Assembly (NCBI RefSeq): GCF_029962835.1
Contig: NC_080577.1
Coordinates: 28,936,501 to 29,000,500 of the forward strand
Source: Magnolia sinica
Taxonomy: Eukaryota; Streptophyta; Magnoliopsida; Magnoliales; Magnoliaceae
Direction of reading: 5' to 3'
DNA length: 64,000 nucleotides
Shown here: positions 53,690 through 64,000 of the stretch, one piece after another
Layout: each line of letters begins with the position of its first letter
Position numbering within the stretch: the first letter of the stretch is position 1
Position numbers and translations under genes: made by a program
Notes under the pieces: model-generated
Seen by the model: the letters and a program-made list of their open reading frames with translations, nothing else
What the model was told of the DNA's origin: nothing
The model's database searches: none

Positions 53690-56600
53690 GATTAGTCGTC
53701 CTTATTGGTATTGCAGTCTTGTAATTCTCAGATGATATGGTGCAGTGGTTGTAATGTGGGAGCAAGCTTTTGATTAAATATTATACAATGCTTTCAGTTT
53801 GTACTGGTGGGGTCTATGATTCAGTTATCCAAGCTTTTGATAGAGTGGGATCAATGTGGATGGGCCTTGCACCAAAATTCCCAGAAAGATCCTAGAAATG
53901 AATTGTTTGAATATTTTTAGTTGAGTGTGGGCTGTTGATGTATTTTCTTTTTTAACTGCTGGAGGCATATTGAAGGGTTGGGATCTTCTTTTTCAACTGT
54001 TTTGACCACCAAACAATGGGCCCCACTTGTACAAACAGGAAGTCCAACTTATGTCTAGATGTTCCTTGTTAGGAAATTATAAGAAAGGATCTAGTTGTGG
54101 CTGGATGGAAGAATCCAAAATACGGATTAGGAAAACCCTAATCCGCATTTTAAAGAAATTTTAAAGAAATGCAAAACTGTAGAATCCAACAGTTATTACA
54201 TTGTTTGATTTGGAGAATACTTTAATATAGAAATATGAGAAGGTCATTGGTTAAATAGTGGGAGTTGCCTTTTATAACAGGAAAATTGACATTGGTTCTT
54301 TTGGGAAATGGTTTTATAGGCCTATTTGATCAGGGATAAATTGGTAGAAGCGAACAATTTCCCTTGGATTTTGATATATTCCTTTGTTTGGACTAACATA
54401 ATAAGAGAAGAAAATCCATCTACTTTCTTTAACAAGGGACTATAACTCTTTTTTTTCTTGCTTAAGTTAAATGGTAGAAAAATGAGGTTTTCCTCATATG
54501 TGATATTTGGAATAGCAAAATACAAGGACAAGCAATTTCCTTTCGAAAGTTGCAATCCAACAATGAAAAATGCAGAGGGAAAGCACTTGCCTTCATAGTT
54601 TTTTTAGCAAATTAAACTAATGTCAGCTTACCATCTATTTATGTTGTAATATCACTTTCCTTTACGTTCCTCTACTTTAAAGAAAAAGGATTTCCCCCTC
54701 CTAACTAGTTTTTCAAACAAACTATCACATTGGGGGAGTTTGTGTTATTTTCCAGTTTTAACTTCCAAAAAGGCCATTGTATGCAATGTCAAGGTGAAGG
54801 GAGTTTGTGTTCTTTTCCATAGTTTTACCTTCCCAAAAGGCCCTAGTATACAATGTCAAGCTGAAGGTTCATATGGTAAGTTCGGGCTCGGGCCCTTAGC
54901 ACAAGTAGGGCTCCTTTGCGTCAGTGAAAAAAAATAAAAATTGCTGGGTCCATGGTTCTTTCATAAATATTGGTGGTGGCTTTAATTTAATATGAACCAT
55001 TGCTATGCTTACCTTCTTAATTTTACCTCTGTTGGAGACTTAGGGACTTCCAATTTCGGAATTTTTTGTGCATAGAGGACTTGAAGGGTTGAATCTTTAC
55101 TTGACTTAGTATTTGATAAATAAAAATACTTATAGAAGTCAATATATAAGAGATTTTACCACCTAGTTCCTCTGGATTTCAGAATTTACCAAGTAGTAGC
55201 TCCAAGGAACCCAAATTCCCGGGTTGTGGCTTTGGCAAGGAGAAATTACACAATTGCCTTTGTTTATTTTGTTGTTGTTGTTGTTGTGAGCATACCTGGT
55301 ATGTGTCTGACATATAATCACTACAACAGATGCACTGCACCATGGTTATTATACGAACAAAAATATGGTTAATCCAATTATAAGGTGGGCCAAACCATAA
55401 AAAATAATATACACCACTCAAAGATATACAAATTCAAGTGTAGTACATCTGATGATTCACCAGCCAAGATTTTTGGTTCATGTAATCACCATAGTATATT
55501 CAGGGAATGGTGGCCCACCTCAACACTTAATACTGAAGGCCTGAGTCTAGCCCAAGCCTAGCACGGGCTTAGCACAATACTCTCAAGCCTGGCTCAAAAA
55601 ATTAGTTGGGCTTAGGCCCAATTTACTGGGCCTGCTTTAGGTTTGAGAGGAAGTTGCAGTCTTCACTCGAATACTACAGTGGAAGTGTGTTGAATCATGA
55701 CCAGAAGACTGATATATTTTCCACTTGAAGGTTCCTAATCCATCCTTGAGCAGGCAGGTCACATGCATTTTAGGGACGGGAATGAAACTGATAATCTACA
55801 TTGAAGATAGATGGATTACCAAACCAGAGGGTTGGAATGAAATATTTGTAGGATATAAGACATACATACAAAGTCGGGTTGGACCGCCTGGTTCAAGCTA
55901 AAATGACTTTAGCTAAAGCCCAATCGAAAAATTGATCACGTCATGCATGTCAGGCCCTGACCCATCACAGCCCAAGATAGTACGTCCAAGCCCGGCCAAA
56001 AGCCGGTTAGGATATACCTACGCGGGCTCAATCATTAATCGGACTCAAATTAATACCTGAGCCACACCCACTTAGCTAGTCCTACCTGTTTCAGGTCGGT
56101 CCAGGCTCGGGGCCCATTTCCATCTCCAGTAACTGTTGCTGTATTTCTTTGGCAACCGTTTCTTTATGGACCACCTATTGAGAGTCTAGAACTTTTCCAT
56201 CTGGAAAATTTTGGAGCACGGACCAATGACTGCTGGGCACATTGTGTTGACGGTTTGGATCACTGAAGAATGGGTCCCACTTGTACAAATTGAAAACTTG
56301 AATGGCATTGGAGAATCTCTAGGCCCATCACTGATCATCTCCGAAGGGGCTTTTTTGTTGTAACCGTCTATTTTCTAAGTGATAGATCGGATGTTTAGTT
56401 GCAACTAGTAGAGGTGATTCTTTGAGAACCACAAGCAGTCCAAGGTGGGGCCTATTAATTGGATGGTCTATGTTGATTATTGGACCTATTTCATCACAAA
56501 ATTTCAGTTTTGTAGCTGCTAATTAACAGGAAAAAAAATTTGGTTGGATCAAATTAACTGTTCATGCTGATGAAATGGACATCCACGTGTCCTAGTGTAA

Positions 56601-56780
56601 CTAGCTGAATTTGATCTCTTCTTATAGGCGAAGATGGTATGTAGTCCGTTCAAATTGTGGCCCAAATTGATCCAAAGCAATGGCTCCTAATGCTGAAAAT
56701 TGATGATACCATGGCCCCTGAGTCAGCAGCCAAAGTGGGCCGGGCTGTGCTGAGCCCAGACAGACTTCTAAATAAGCCTC
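53690..56780. other. Intergenic repeats, no gene
   Basis: 53810-54060 and 56220-56330 carry family G motifs (CCCACTTGTACAAA). 54124-54146 is a hairpin CGGATTAGG/CCTAATCCG. 54740-54870 repeats GGGAGTTTGTGTT and CAATGTCAAG at a 62-77 bp offset. 55540-56110 is rich in GGCCCAAGCC/AGCCCAAGCC motifs, resembling subterminal DNA-transposon repeats. I found no coding region. Confidence 0.5.
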
Positions 56781-56788
56781 TTTCACTT

Positions 56789-57495
56789 ACGGGTCGTTTG
56801 GCAGCCCGGAATTGAGAGTAGTGTACTTCGAATCCAATGGTCACCTTTTTACATTTGGCAGCCAAGTATTTGGAGGCAAATAGGAGGTATTCAAAATACA
56901 TAGTTTTGGCTTGTTGTGAAATTTCCTCTTTTGTTGTGATTTGGATATAATTCCATTGAAATACCTTTTTTGCTCCCTTTTAAAGGTTATAGAGTTTCAC
57001 CTGTAACAAAAGTGTTGTTAGGCTGTTAATTCGCTATACACGTGGCAGGTTGATGATAAAAATAAAAGTAAAAACCTAATGATTGGCTGCAACATTAAAA
57101 TCACATCAATAGAATAATCCAAAGGTGGTAATCTAAATGAACAGTTAAAAAATGTTGATAAATCCCTCATATGTGATCCTTACGTTTATTGATCACCCGA
57201 GGATAGTTATTTCCTCATTTTTTGCCACAATACATATTTCAATGTGTTTATTACAATCATTCTATCAAATATCATACATGTATACTAATTTGAGATATTA
57301 AAGTTGATTTATTAATCAAATTCATGTCTCATGAACATACTAAAGAATTCCAATGCATTTCAAATCTCAAAAAGAAGGTTTGGATTCTAGTGCATTCCTA
57401 CCAAATATAACTAGGGATTCATATAATCACATTGATTCCAATGTAATTGTGATTTGGATTGGAATGCATTTCAAATACAAGCTCCCAAATAAGCG
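56789..57495. mobile_element. Candidate MITE or non-autonomous DNA transposon
   Basis: The left end GGGTCGTTTGGCAGC and the right end AGCTCCCAAATAAGCG are approximate inverted repeats. The inner blocks GAATCCAATG and GATTGGAATGCATTTCAAAT recur in both orientations. No target-site duplication was confirmed. Confidence 0.4.
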
Positions 57496-57574
57496 ATTGA
57501 AGACTTTAAATTTCTCAAATACACTTGGTCATTTTGGGCTGTGAAAAATAATTTGTGGGATTGGAATTTTTATA

Positions 57575-58088
57575 TATATCTACACACACACACACACACA
57601 GAGACACACACACACACACACATGCGTATGTATGTACATGAATGGGGCACCCCATGAAATTTCCAGGGCCCAACTTTTAGCCTGATGCAAAACTCTATTG
57701 GACCGTGGTAAAGAGAGAAGCAAATTAGAAGAGGTAACTATTTCCTTTTGCTATGGCCTACCAGAATTTTGGATCAGTTTGAAAGTTGGGCCTTTGGGGT
57801 TTCATTGGGTGCCGCATCAAAAAGTGCTAGCGAGTTCTCATGAGAATCGGGAACCCATGTGAGTGCGTGTGTGTGTGTATTCATTGTAAGGAGTGTTTTT
57901 GGCATGTTTTCACATGATTTTAGATGGTATGGCCCACCTGAGTTCTGGCTGATTTTTGGGATATCCCATAATTTAGAGGGGACCTATCAAATGCACAGTG
58001 TTGATGGTCGACACGCATCACGGTGGGGCCCACACAGCTCGACCTCATGGGAGCTTATCGTGAGGTCAAGCACATAGTTCCTTTTCCC

Positions 58089-58127
<39 letters not shown>

Positions 58128-58397
58128 GTATGCATGTACATGAATGGGGCACCTCATAAAATCTCTAGGGTCCAACTTTTAGCTTGATGTAAGACTCTAT
58201 TGGACCGTGGTAAAGAGAGAAGCAAATTAAGGGAGGTAACTGTTTCCTTTTGCCATAGCCCACCAGAATTTTGGATCAGTTTGAAAGTTGGGCCTTGGGG
58301 GTTTCATTGGGTGCCACATCACATGGACTGTTCATATTTCAAGGTTACATCACGTATCAAAAAGTGCTCACGAGTTCTCATGAGAGTCGGGAACCCA

Positions 58398-58428
<31 letters not shown>

Positions 58429-58760
58429 AGAGTCATGCTCACGTGCACACTTACGCACGTGCGCACCTTCACACATGTGTCATGGGTGTCGAATCCGAAT
58501 GGTCCATAAGATGCAGAATCCCATGAAACCTTAGGAGGTGAATTTTCACCCTGATCTAAGATTCTGGTGGGACATAGCAAAGAGAAATTCAAATCAAGGG
58601 AAGAAACTGTTTGCATTTTTCATGGCCCACCAAAGTTTTGGATCAAAGTAAAAATTCGTACCAGGGGGTTTCATGAGGTTCTGCTTCATGTGGACCGTTC
58701 AGATTTGCGAGATTCATCAGATATGATGAGTTCTCAAAAAAGTTCGTATGTACTACGTAC
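57575..58760. repeat. Three diverged direct copies of a ~250-bp unit with microsatellites
   Basis: Copies start near 57634, 58135 and 58480. Shared blocks are CATGAATGGGGCACC, CTCTATTGGACCGTGGTAAA, GAGAGAAGCAAATTA, CCACCAGAATTTTGGATCAG and AGTTCTCATGAGA..CGGGAACCCATGTGAG. (CA)n and (GT)n tracts lie at 57582-57621, 58091-58121 and 58401-58428, and (TA)n at 58785-58801. A 7-bp-armed hairpin GTTCGTA/TACGAAC sits at about 58743-58765. Each unit is itself partly self-complementary. Confidence 0.75.
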
Positions 58761-58959
58761 GAACTGGTTCGCAGGTGAGCGTTTATATATATATATATAT
58801 ATTCATTGTAAGGAGAAAGGTTATGGAGCTATTCTTCATAGGGAATGCCTTCTTTAATTTTTTTTGTTTTCTTGAAAAATCAACAAACTTATTTTCCAAC
58901 TTTCCCTCTAATTATGAGGTTTTTTCACTATTGAAGGAAGGCATTATTAAGCCATGTGT

Positions 58960-59935
58960 TGTTGGGGTCCCTTCTCATGTGGAGGTGGCACCCACGTGTG
59001 GGCTTAAGTAGTCTTTTATTGTAAAATGTGTGAGGGTATTTTGGCCTTTTGGCCAAGCAAAGTAAATAGAGAAAATTTACCTTTTTTAAAAGAGACTTTA
59101 ACAACATCTGGGGTTTTTCTTTCTTGGAAAAAAAAGAAGAGAGAAAATGAGGTTTTGTAGAAGAAAACAATTAAAAGCCTTCTACCACCGAAATCTTCGC
59201 ATCCAGGTTCATAAAGCTCCATCTACAATACCGTTTTCTTTGATTGTCTTCTCCAAGGGTTGTGTTAGGGGTTTGTACAATCCATAGTGAGAGAACTTTT
59301 TTCTTATATTGTTGCTTGAAATCCACCCTTAGGTGATGTATTTGGATATCCAAGAGAGGTTGGTCTCTTGATGATTGTACTTCCATTATCTCTAATATAG
59401 TAAATTTGTTCGGACTAAGTGACGCAGGAGAGGATGTGATGAGGTCGATCACCATCTTCTTCGATCGATAAATACCTTGAATCCACAAGGTGCTCTTGAA
59501 TCTACAAAAGAAAATCTCAAATCCACGAGAAGAAATAGAATTTTTAAAAAGATTTAATTAATTGATTGAATAAATAAAAATGAGTTTAATTCCCTTTAAA
59601 TAACCTTAAACAAACCCTAAAAACGTAATTAAAGAGTTCTAATAAAATAAGGAAACAAATTCTAAACATGTGTAAATTTCCACCATTTGTCGACCTGTCA
59701 TTGACAAGTCGAAATAATAAAAAAGTGTCCAGAGATTTAAATCGAAAATTCTGTGATTTTTGACCCGTTGACTCATTTTGTCGACCTGTCAAATAGTTCT
59801 ATCAAACAATATTTTGACCTGTCTAAACCGACAAAAATCAGCCAGACAAGTAATATGGAATTTCTGGTGGAATTTCGACCCGTCAACCACAAAGTTCGAC
59901 CAGTCGAACTATGTTGAGTGTTGTCGATCCTTCTT
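58960..59935 (-). repeat. Probable 3' LTR of the minus-strand Ty3/gypsy element
   Basis: Begins TGTTGGGGTCCC (about 58960). It lies immediately beyond the end of the integrase frame, next to a pyrimidine run (59929-59950) that would be the polypurine tract on the minus strand. It contains repeated TTCGACC(C/A)GTC motifs. The partner LTR lies outside the window, so the borders are approximate. Confidence 0.5.
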
Positions 59936-59947
59936 GGCTTCTTTTCT

Positions 59948-61260
59948 TCAGTTCATCCTAGCCATGAACGAATCCATGATCCGTTCTACATTTGTCCCCT
60001 TCACTTTAAAAGAACTCATCCTCGTGTTATCCTCCGGATTCGGCTTATGATACTCGTACAGGTCCACTACGTTGAACGTGCGTGAGATATACTTATTTTC
60101 AGAAAGATCAACAATATAAGCATTATCATTGATCTTATGGAAGATAGGCACTGGTCCAATCTTCTTATTCTTCAACTTATTATACGTCTCAGTAATAAAT
60201 CTCTCTTTGCACAGATCAACCATCACGTTATCGTCCAAATTGATTACCTTCATATGTCAATGCGTGTCAACCTTTTCCTTGTAATTGTCATTGGATGCCT
60301 TTAATTGGTCATAAACATCAACGTGTACACTTATGATTCGGTCCGCCATATGTTCTACGACAACGCTCATACCCGAGAGTTTGGGCAAAGGAACCAAATC
60401 GAGAGTATGTCGAGGCACTCGTCCGTATACAATTTCAAATGAAGATTTGCCGGTGGAACAGTTTAGCATGTTATTGAACGTGAATTCTGCCTGAGCCAAG
60501 GTCAAGTCCCATTGTTTGGGTTGATCTCCCAAGATGTACCGTATAAGGTTTCCAAGTGTACGATTCACTACCTCGATCTACCAATCAATTTGCAGATGAT
60601 ATGCAAACTGTAGTTTGGTGTCAAATCGTCGCCATAGTCTTCCAAAAGTGACTGAGGAACTTAGTATCACAATCTGAGGTGATGGATTTTAGGACCCTAT
60701 GTAGCCGAACAACTTCTCAAAAAAATAGATTTGCAACATGCACTGCGTCTTTCTTGCATGGTATGAAACATGCCATCTTAGAAAATCTATCGACCACGAC
60801 AAACATTGAGTCCACACCACGTTGGGTCCGTGGGAGTCCTAGCACAAAATTCATAGATAAATCCTTTCAAGGGCCGTTAGGGAAAGGTAATGGAGTGTAT
60901 AGGCTAGTGTTCTGTGACCATCTTTTAGATGCTTGATATGTGTGGCACCGCTGTATCGCCTTTCTTATATCTCATTTTAGCTGTGTGCAATAATAACGTT
61001 CTTCCACCAGAGCTATTGTCTTGTCTCGCCCTAGATGACCGCCAAGGCCACCTTCATGTAGCTCTTGGATGATGTGGTCTCACAACAAACTCTGTGGAAT
61101 GCACAACTGATTTCCCTTGAAGAGAAATCTATCATGAATACGAAGGTCGTTGGTCTGACCTTTCTGGCATTTAATCCACCTGTCCTTGAAGTCGTCGTCG
61201 TCGGCATATAGGTCTTTGAGGCATTCAAATCTAACAACCTCATTGCTCATGGTGAGTAAC
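59948..61260 (-). pseudogene. pol: Integrase of the minus-strand gypsy element
   Basis: 60568-60257 reads MNRTLGNLIRYILGDQPKQW, LAQAEFTFNNMLNCSTGKS and FEIVYGRVPRHTLDL. 60253-59948 reads VMVDLCKERFITETYNKLKN, KKIGPVPIFHKINDNAYIVD and TFNVVDLYEYH, the typical integrase C-terminal SH3-like region. The zinc-binding region and core (61240-60600) are present but broken by stops. Confidence 0.85.
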
Positions 61261-61299
61261 TAGGTTGCACGTCGGCTAAGCACATCAGCCACCTTATTC

Positions 61300-62340
61300 T
61301 GTTGCTCAAACTTATGCTTCAATGCAAATGTGAATTCCTACAAGATTGAAATCCACATAGCATGCATACGATTAATGTTAGCTTGACTATTTATGAATTT
61401 GAGAGCTTGATGGTCTGTATAAAGAATGAACTTCCTTTGAATCAAGTAATGTCACCAATGTCGTAATGCCTGAACCACTGCGTATAATTCGAGCTCATAC
61501 GTCGACCACTTTTTACGTGAATCATTGAGCTTCTCGCTATAGAAGGCTATCTGCCTACCTTCTTATGACAAAACTCCCCTAATTCCAACATAGGAAGCAT
61601 CGCATTCGACCTCAAATAATTTGTCGAAGCTGGGAAGTATGAGAATTGGGGTTGTGGACAGTTTGTACTTGATTTCAACAAAGCTCCTATCAGTTTCGTC
61701 AGTCCACTAAAATGTGACTTTTTTATACAATCTGTAATCGACGAGACTATGGTGCTGGAATTCTTCACAACAGGCTCTCAGTCAAAAAGATATATTTTTT
61801 TAAGATTGAGATAGAACTTGTTCTTGGTGAGTACTTGAAGGACCTGTTTGAGATGTTTCATATGACTTGCTTCATCCTGGCTATATATCAAAATGTCATT
61901 GAAGCAGACCACCATGAACTACCCAATGAATGATTTTAGAACTTGGTTCATCAATCTCATGAATGTAATAGGCACGTTTGAAAAATTAAAGGGCATGACC
62001 AACCATTCATATAGTCCCTCATTAGTCTTAAAAGCTGTCTTTGACTCATCGCCCAACCGTATTCAGATTTATGGTACCCGATCCTTAAAACTAATTTAGC
62101 AAATAATTTTACACCCTCTAGCATGTCCAACATATCGTTTAACTATGGTATGGGAAACTTGTACTTTATGGTAATCTTATTGATCGCCCGACTATCGACA
62201 CACATGCACTAAATCCCATCTTTCTTAAGAGTTAATAGGGCTGGAACGACGCATGGGCTCATGCTTTCTTAAATTAGACACAGATCAATTCCTCTACTTG
62301 TCTTTACAAGATATCACACTCCTTCGAACTCATCCGATAT
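61300..62340 (-). pseudogene. pol: RT - RNase H of the minus-strand gypsy element
   Basis: 61768-61547 carries FSTIVSSITDCIKKSHF and ..VGRIAFYSEKL-like remnants of the RT/RNase H junction. The complement of 61860-62340 contains RT motifs through several frameshifts (the YxDD region near 61900, and the region complementary to CGACACACATGCA near 62200 matching the RMCVDSR motif). It is not translatable. Confidence 0.7.
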
Positions 62341-62711
62341 TGAGAACGATTGGGTAAGTTAGACCCAAGGATAAGGTCGATATGGTGCTGAATATCTTAC
62401 ATGGGAGGCGGTCCATTGGGAAGGTTATCGGATGAATTTTTTTTGAATTCATGTAACAAGGGTTTTAGTTTCTCGGGAATGTTGATAGGCTCAATTTTTT
62501 TCTCTTTTATAATTAATACATAGATGTGTCCCGTCTTGATGGATTCCTCCACAAAGTCTCATATGGTTAGGAGAGATCGCTCTTCTACTTTAGAATTTTC
62601 GGGTGGCTCGTTTGGGTCCATAGGAGATAGTATGGTTTTACGACAGTCCTTGTTGAAAATGTACATATTATCTCATCCTCTATGAGTGGCATCACAATCG
62701 TATTGTCATGG

Positions 62712-63050
62712 TCAACCGAGTAGAATATGACGGGTCTCCATGTCAATAATGTCACATACAATTTGATCTTTATAATACTTGCCAGTTGAAAAAGATATAG
62801 TGCATTTTTCAGTTACCTTTGCCTCACAGACTTTCTTAATCCACCTGATCATATACATGGAGGGATGATGCTCCATTTTCACCTGAAATTTCTCCACCAT
62901 GTCCTCAGAGATGATGTTCTCGCTACTCCTACTGTCGATGATCACATTGTAGACTTTTTGATTCACCGTACACCTTGTTCGGAATATGTTGTGTGTCTGT
63001 GGGTGTACCTCTTTCCTTGGTGCATACAATACCTGCCTCACAACTAGCAT
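62712..63050 (-). pseudogene. pro: Protease of the minus-strand gypsy element
   Basis: The frame reads FRTRCTVNQKVYNVIIDSRS, SENIISEDMVEKFQ, IRWIKKVCEAKVTEKC and DMETRHILLG. The catalytic triplet Asp-Ser-Gly has become Asp-Ser-Arg, which should abolish activity. Confidence 0.85.
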
Positions 63051-63189
63051 TTTACCATAATCATGCAGAACCCAATTTGCTTAATCGGTTTCATCATCTA
63101 TGGTGTGTCCCAATTTATCATCTTTCGAGTCTTCTTCTGTGTTCTCAACGCCACCATCATTAATGGTGAGGTTTGCCACTTGTCGCTGA

Positions 63190-64000
63190 GGGCAAGTGTT
63201 TAATAAGTAACCCGGTTGGCCACATCGATAGCATTGGTCAAGCTGTGGCCGACTATAGGGGTTCGAGATCTTACTTGGACGAACAATAATGGTTGTTGAT
63301 CTTTGAGGACTTACTTATCTACTTCCCGTCTCTCGGTTCACGGGTGTAGGTGGCTGAGGTCGTCCTCCTAGAGGTTGTTTCCCATTGGCTTATCTTTCCC
63401 TTTGGTTTGTAGAGCTCCTTGTCAAGTACCTGCTGCAGCTATCCTGGTAGTAGGATAGGTTCGAGTGTTAGTGCACACGAGTTGCGCTTTTGCTCGGGTG
63501 GCTAGCTTGATCACTTCATTCATTGTCCAAACGGGTTTCATTTGAACCTGATCGACCATAACACGTAATTCGCTGTTGAATCGGGCGATTTGTTGTGATT
63601 TAGTTTCAATCAAATCATTTCATGCTGCCAAGTGGTAGAATTCTTTTGCGTAATTCCTCACCAACTGACTACCTTGCCTACAATTTTGATATTGTTGAAA
63701 TATTTCTAATCATAGTCGTTGGGGAGGAATCACACGCACAACAATTGATTCATCCATTGCCATGTGCAGATTGGTGCTTTAATCTGTCTTGTCCATGCGA
63801 TCTAAAGTTGCTCCCACCAAGCTAAAGCTCCGCCTTTCAACTTATAAGCCACAAGCTTAACCTTCTTCTATTCAACGACATCCATGTAATCGAAGAAGTG
63901 TTTGACTTCAGTAGCCAATCGAGGAAGTCTTCAATGTGGAGTTGGTCGTTAAAGCTAGGGAGATCGACTTTCATCTTGAAGTCTCGATCCGTCTGATCTC
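63190..64000 (-). pseudogene. gag: gag of the minus-strand gypsy element (partial)
   Basis: A zinc knuckle lies at about 63232-63191 and reads CYRCGQPGYLLNTC, where Tyr replaces the zinc-ligand His of the CCHC motif. 63613-63422 is a short open stretch (MIETKSQQIARFNSELRVMV, then TRAKAQL). The capsid region continues off the window. Confidence 0.75.

Larger units (their letters stand above)
58960..64000 (-). mobile_element. Decayed Ty3/gypsy element, continues past the window edge
   Basis: On the minus strand the order is gag (64000 to about 63190), protease (63050-62712), RT (about 62340-61850), RNase H (61768 to about 61300), integrase (about 61250-59948), then LTR. Stops are frequent throughout. 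The integrase C-terminus has no chromodomain. Confidence 0.88.

Overview
This window is plant nuclear DNA (inference). It is AT-rich and full of degenerate LTR retrotransposons, plant L1-type LINEs, hAT- and Mutator-like non-autonomous transposons and fold-back elements. It holds one convincing intact host gene with canonical GT-AG introns and a plant-specific domain set. The abundant fold-back repeats built around 'GTGGGCCCACC..ATGATGTATGTATT..CCGTCCATCCATTTT' remind me of magnoliid or other early-diverging angiosperm genomes, but that is a weak inference. No bacterial, organellar, tRNA, rRNA or CRISPR feature was found.

The host gene lies on the + strand at 33731-53230. It is a JMJ16/JMJ18-type KDM5-group histone H3K4 demethylase (JmjN, JmjC, C5HC2 zinc finger, FYRN, FYRC). 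I resolved it into 11 coding exons that join in frame to about 1305 aa. A candidate non-coding first exon lies near 19788-20085. The intron between coding exons 9 and 10 (40271-52362, about 12.1 kb) is filled with nested elements: a fold-back element, a hAT element inserted in its right arm, a LINE fragment, and a 7.4-kb antisense chromovirus with intact target-site duplications.

Layout: 1-8671 holds two solo LTRs of one family in opposite orientation (254-1432 and 7726-8671), with a Ty3/gypsy element lacking integrase (1673-6801) and a tRNA-derived SINE (6883-7085) between them. 8672-17683 is LTR debris (an LTR with an iMet primer site at 9848-10331; a composite LTR ending at a primer site near 16372; a Copia gag relic), plus a hAT element at 15045-15904. 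17684-19649 holds a fold-back MITE and a 1.2-kb hAT element. 21946-24339 is a decayed L1-type LINE. 24804-32530 is a decayed Copia element interrupted by two 1.5-kb Mutator-like elements in inverted orientation. 32452-33610 is a tandem duplication. 33731-53680 is the demethylase gene. 53700-58960 is intergenic repeats and microsatellites. 58960-64000 is a decayed minus-strand Ty3/gypsy element that runs off the window.

The most useful structural results are exact insertion boundaries with target-site duplications (TSDs) read directly from the sequence for nine elements, the transposon-filled intron of the demethylase gene, and a shared design in three unrelated DNA-transposon families: arrays of a short CpG-containing motif at both ends.
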